A stretch of DNA of 6,503 nt from an uncultured Bacillota bacterium (GTDB lineage: Bacteria > Bacillota_I > Bacilli_A > Erysipelotrichales > Erysipelotrichaceae): positions 1 to 6,503 of the forward strand of contig ONXX01000079.1 of the NCBI GenBank assembly GCA_900321955.1, written 5' to 3'. Positions within the stretch are counted from its first letter, which is position 1. The number at the start of each line of letters is the position of its first letter. This document shows positions 5,475-6,503 of this stretch, one piece after another. The translations under genes were made by a program, and so were the position numbers. The notes beneath the pieces were generated by a model that made no database searches, was not told the origin of the DNA, and saw only the letters and a list, made by a program, of their open reading frames with translations.

Positions 5475-5667
5475 TTAGTATCTGCTTCCGGTTCTGAGTT
5501 TTGTCAGCAACAGAGCAAAGAACAGCTTGGCAATCTCAAACACCACCGACCAGAAAGCCGGATGCACTGCCAGAAAAGCCATATCCGGACTGGGGGATAT
5601 TCTGAAAAAATACAGAATCGGCTCGCAATAGCAATAGATTTCTAGGAGTATCAATAAAAAAAGCCAT
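5475..5667 (-). pseudogene. Small two-helix membrane protein gene, start region out of frame by one T
   Basis: The frame ending at 5475 encodes two hydrophobic helices: LWLFLLILLEIYCYCEPILYFF, whose first part is rich in Leu/Ile, and SVVFEIAKLFFALLLTKL, then the basic tail RTGSRY. An inner-membrane protein is likely, of unknown function. No convincing start exists in this frame; the only upstream option is a TTG at 5708 without a ribosome binding site, inside a terminator. A good start, AGGAAG (5674-5679) followed by ATG at 5667, lies in another frame and stops after 42 codons. It would join the membrane frame if the T7 run (5656-5662) were T6, giving MAFLLILLEIY. It may be a true frameshift, a slippage-controlled gene or a sequencing error. 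The T7 run is also the U tract of the terminator at 5655-5697. Confidence 0.45.
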
Positions 5668-5697
5668 AGCTTTCTTCCTGAGAATACTATAGCTTTT
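5655..5697 (-). terminator. Intrinsic terminator after the LevR-like remnant
   Basis: On the minus strand AAAAGCTATAG (5687-5697) pairs with CTATGGCTTTT (5659-5669) in an 11-bp stem with one G-U and a 17-base loop, continuing into a T run (5656-5662). It lies about 45 bases after the stop of the LevR-like frame and would end that transcript. The loop contains AGGAAG, the ribosome binding site proposed for the small membrane protein, so the hairpin could also occlude its translation. Confidence 0.7.
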
Positions 5698-5743
5698 AAG
5701 GTAATCAAAAATTATGCCAGCACTGATATGACCTTCCTAGAGT

Positions 5744-6503
5744 CTAAGCACCTTCTAAAAAGATCTCTGCCAGGTAGGCGATCTCGGAGCTTGGGACGCT
5801 TAAATCAAACATGTTTTCAGCAGGCGTAAGAGATTTGGCGATGATGTCCATGAGATCGTGGTTCTGGTTGGTAAACCTTTTCAGCCGATAATAATCAAGC
5901 GGCTGCTTTTTTATGACTCTTTCCAGCATATGTGCTCCATGGGAAAGGTATTTGACGAGAATGTCCTGTGTTTTGATGATCTTTAGTTCATCAAGGATAT
6001 TATCCAGTGATATCTGCAAAACTTCAACAACTCTTTTATGAAATCTTCCTTTGCCGGTTCGTTTTGAACATGCGACTTTGGCGAGCCGTATCGGTCGATA
6101 AAGTCATCAATTGTATAGGAAGCGGATGCACAATCAATGGCTCTGACAAACGATTCATAAGATAAAGGGGAGATCACCTTGCACTTGATCTCGTAGTGAT
6201 CCCTGATATAGGTCTCGATATCGTTTAAAGGATAGGAATCAACTAACAGGATGACGCCGGTATGTGAATTGAGCCTTGCTGCAGCGGTCCCGATCAGTTC
6301 AAGAATGTCATTATACTGAATGTCGCTTCGATAATCTACAGAATCGATTCTGACGCTTTTCTGTGCCGCGTAGCTCTTGTCAAGCTCCAGCATATCGAAG
6401 TGGACGCGGTGCAGCAGCGGCATATTCGTGTGCTGGGTGCCGAAGTTGCCCATCACCAGGCCCACGCCCAGTTCGTCGTGCACGCGGTTCAGGTGCTCGC
6501 AGC
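5744..6503 (-). pseudogene. LevR-like PTS-regulated transcriptional activator, frameshifted C-terminal remnant
   Basis: Two overlapping minus-strand frames appear to be one broken gene. The first, open from the right edge to a TAA at 5983, contains GVILLVDSYPLNDIETYI (6204-6258), which resembles the mannose-type EIIA domain of LevR activators. The second, ending with the TAG at 5744, reads as a PTS regulation domain: KYLSHGAHMLERVIKKQPL and SLTPAENMFDLSVPSSEIAYLAEIF, with the conserved His and the closing dEiaYl motif. A one-base loss in the A4 run (6034-6037) would reconnect them as EDFIKRVVEVLQISLDNIL. LevR-type proteins activate sigma-54 promoters of sugar PTS operons and are controlled by phosphorylation of these domains. 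The AAA+ and helix-turn-helix parts are not visible, and the EIIA-like part seems shortened. No PTS genes follow. A sequencing indel could also explain the break. Confidence 0.7.
6376..6503 (-). other. GC-rich coding segment of foreign composition fused to the LevR-like frame
   Basis: From the right edge to about 6379 the open minus-strand frame uses G or C in 37 of 41 third codon positions, including CTG, GGC, GTG, CAC and CGC almost exclusively. In the 35 codons after the junction (about 6252-6357) only 15 of 35 are G/C. The encoded peptide (including VGLVMGNFGTQHTNMPLLH) does not resemble the EIIA domain that should precede the remnant, and I do not recognise it. The strong third-position bias shows it is real coding sequence from a high-GC genome. 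No start is visible; the frame continues past the edge. Confidence 0.6.

Noticed and set aside
5719..5740. AGGAAGG followed by GTG on the minus strand as the start of a gene downstream of the LevR-like remnant
   Set aside because: The frame GTG CTG GCA ends at once in TAA. At most it is a relic of a lost PTS gene start.
1..6503. Novel defence system, retron, CRISPR or mobile element
   Set aside because: No reverse transcriptase, nuclease, transposase or integrase motifs, no array repeats and no terminal inverted repeats are visible. The window is mainly metabolic genes plus a decayed regulator.

Overview
The window looks like a chromosomal piece of a Bacillota (Firmicutes) bacterium, probably an anaerobic, gut- or mouth-type lineage such as Erysipelotrichia. 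That placement is an inference. It rests on a SAM-responsive riboswitch with terminator in front of metK, strong GA-rich ribosome binding sites, an anaerobic sulfatase-maturase-type radical SAM gene and a LevR-like PTS regulator. I see no rRNA, tRNA, CRISPR array, insertion sequence or integrase.

Left block (1-2828, all minus strand): a run of four genes read leftward from a divergent promoter. They encode an M24 metallopeptidase-like protein, a PfkB-family sugar kinase-like protein overlapping it by ATGA, then after a 119-bp gap a dienelactone-hydrolase-family protein, whose stop codon overlaps (TAATG) the start of a radical SAM/anSME-type protein that runs off the left edge. The kinase has Asn where the family's catalytic Asp is expected. 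The set resembles a catabolic locus, but its substrate cannot be read from the sequence.

Centre (2829-3960): the 63-bp divergent promoter region carries an imperfect tandem repeat and drives, on the plus strand, a Gfo/Idh/MocA-family NAD(P)-dependent oxidoreductase, closed by a terminator that overlaps its stop codon.

metK unit (3940-5194): a SAM-I-type aptamer that appears to lack P4 and has a possible compensating pseudoknot, then an intrinsic terminator with a readable antiterminator alternative, then a short, divergent S-adenosylmethionine synthetase and its own terminator. SAM would shut off its own synthase. The radical SAM gene at the left edge is a SAM consumer, but nothing else links the two.

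Right end (5195-6503, minus strand): a decayed-looking area. It holds a frameshifted C-terminal remnant of a LevR-type PTS-regulated activator (EIIA-Man-like part plus PRD), a terminator, a small two-helix membrane protein whose best start is out of frame by one T in a T7 run, a 59-aa possible small protein and a further terminator. The last ~125 bases switch abruptly to about 90% GC at third codon positions, within one open frame. This suggests a recombination junction or an assembly chimera.
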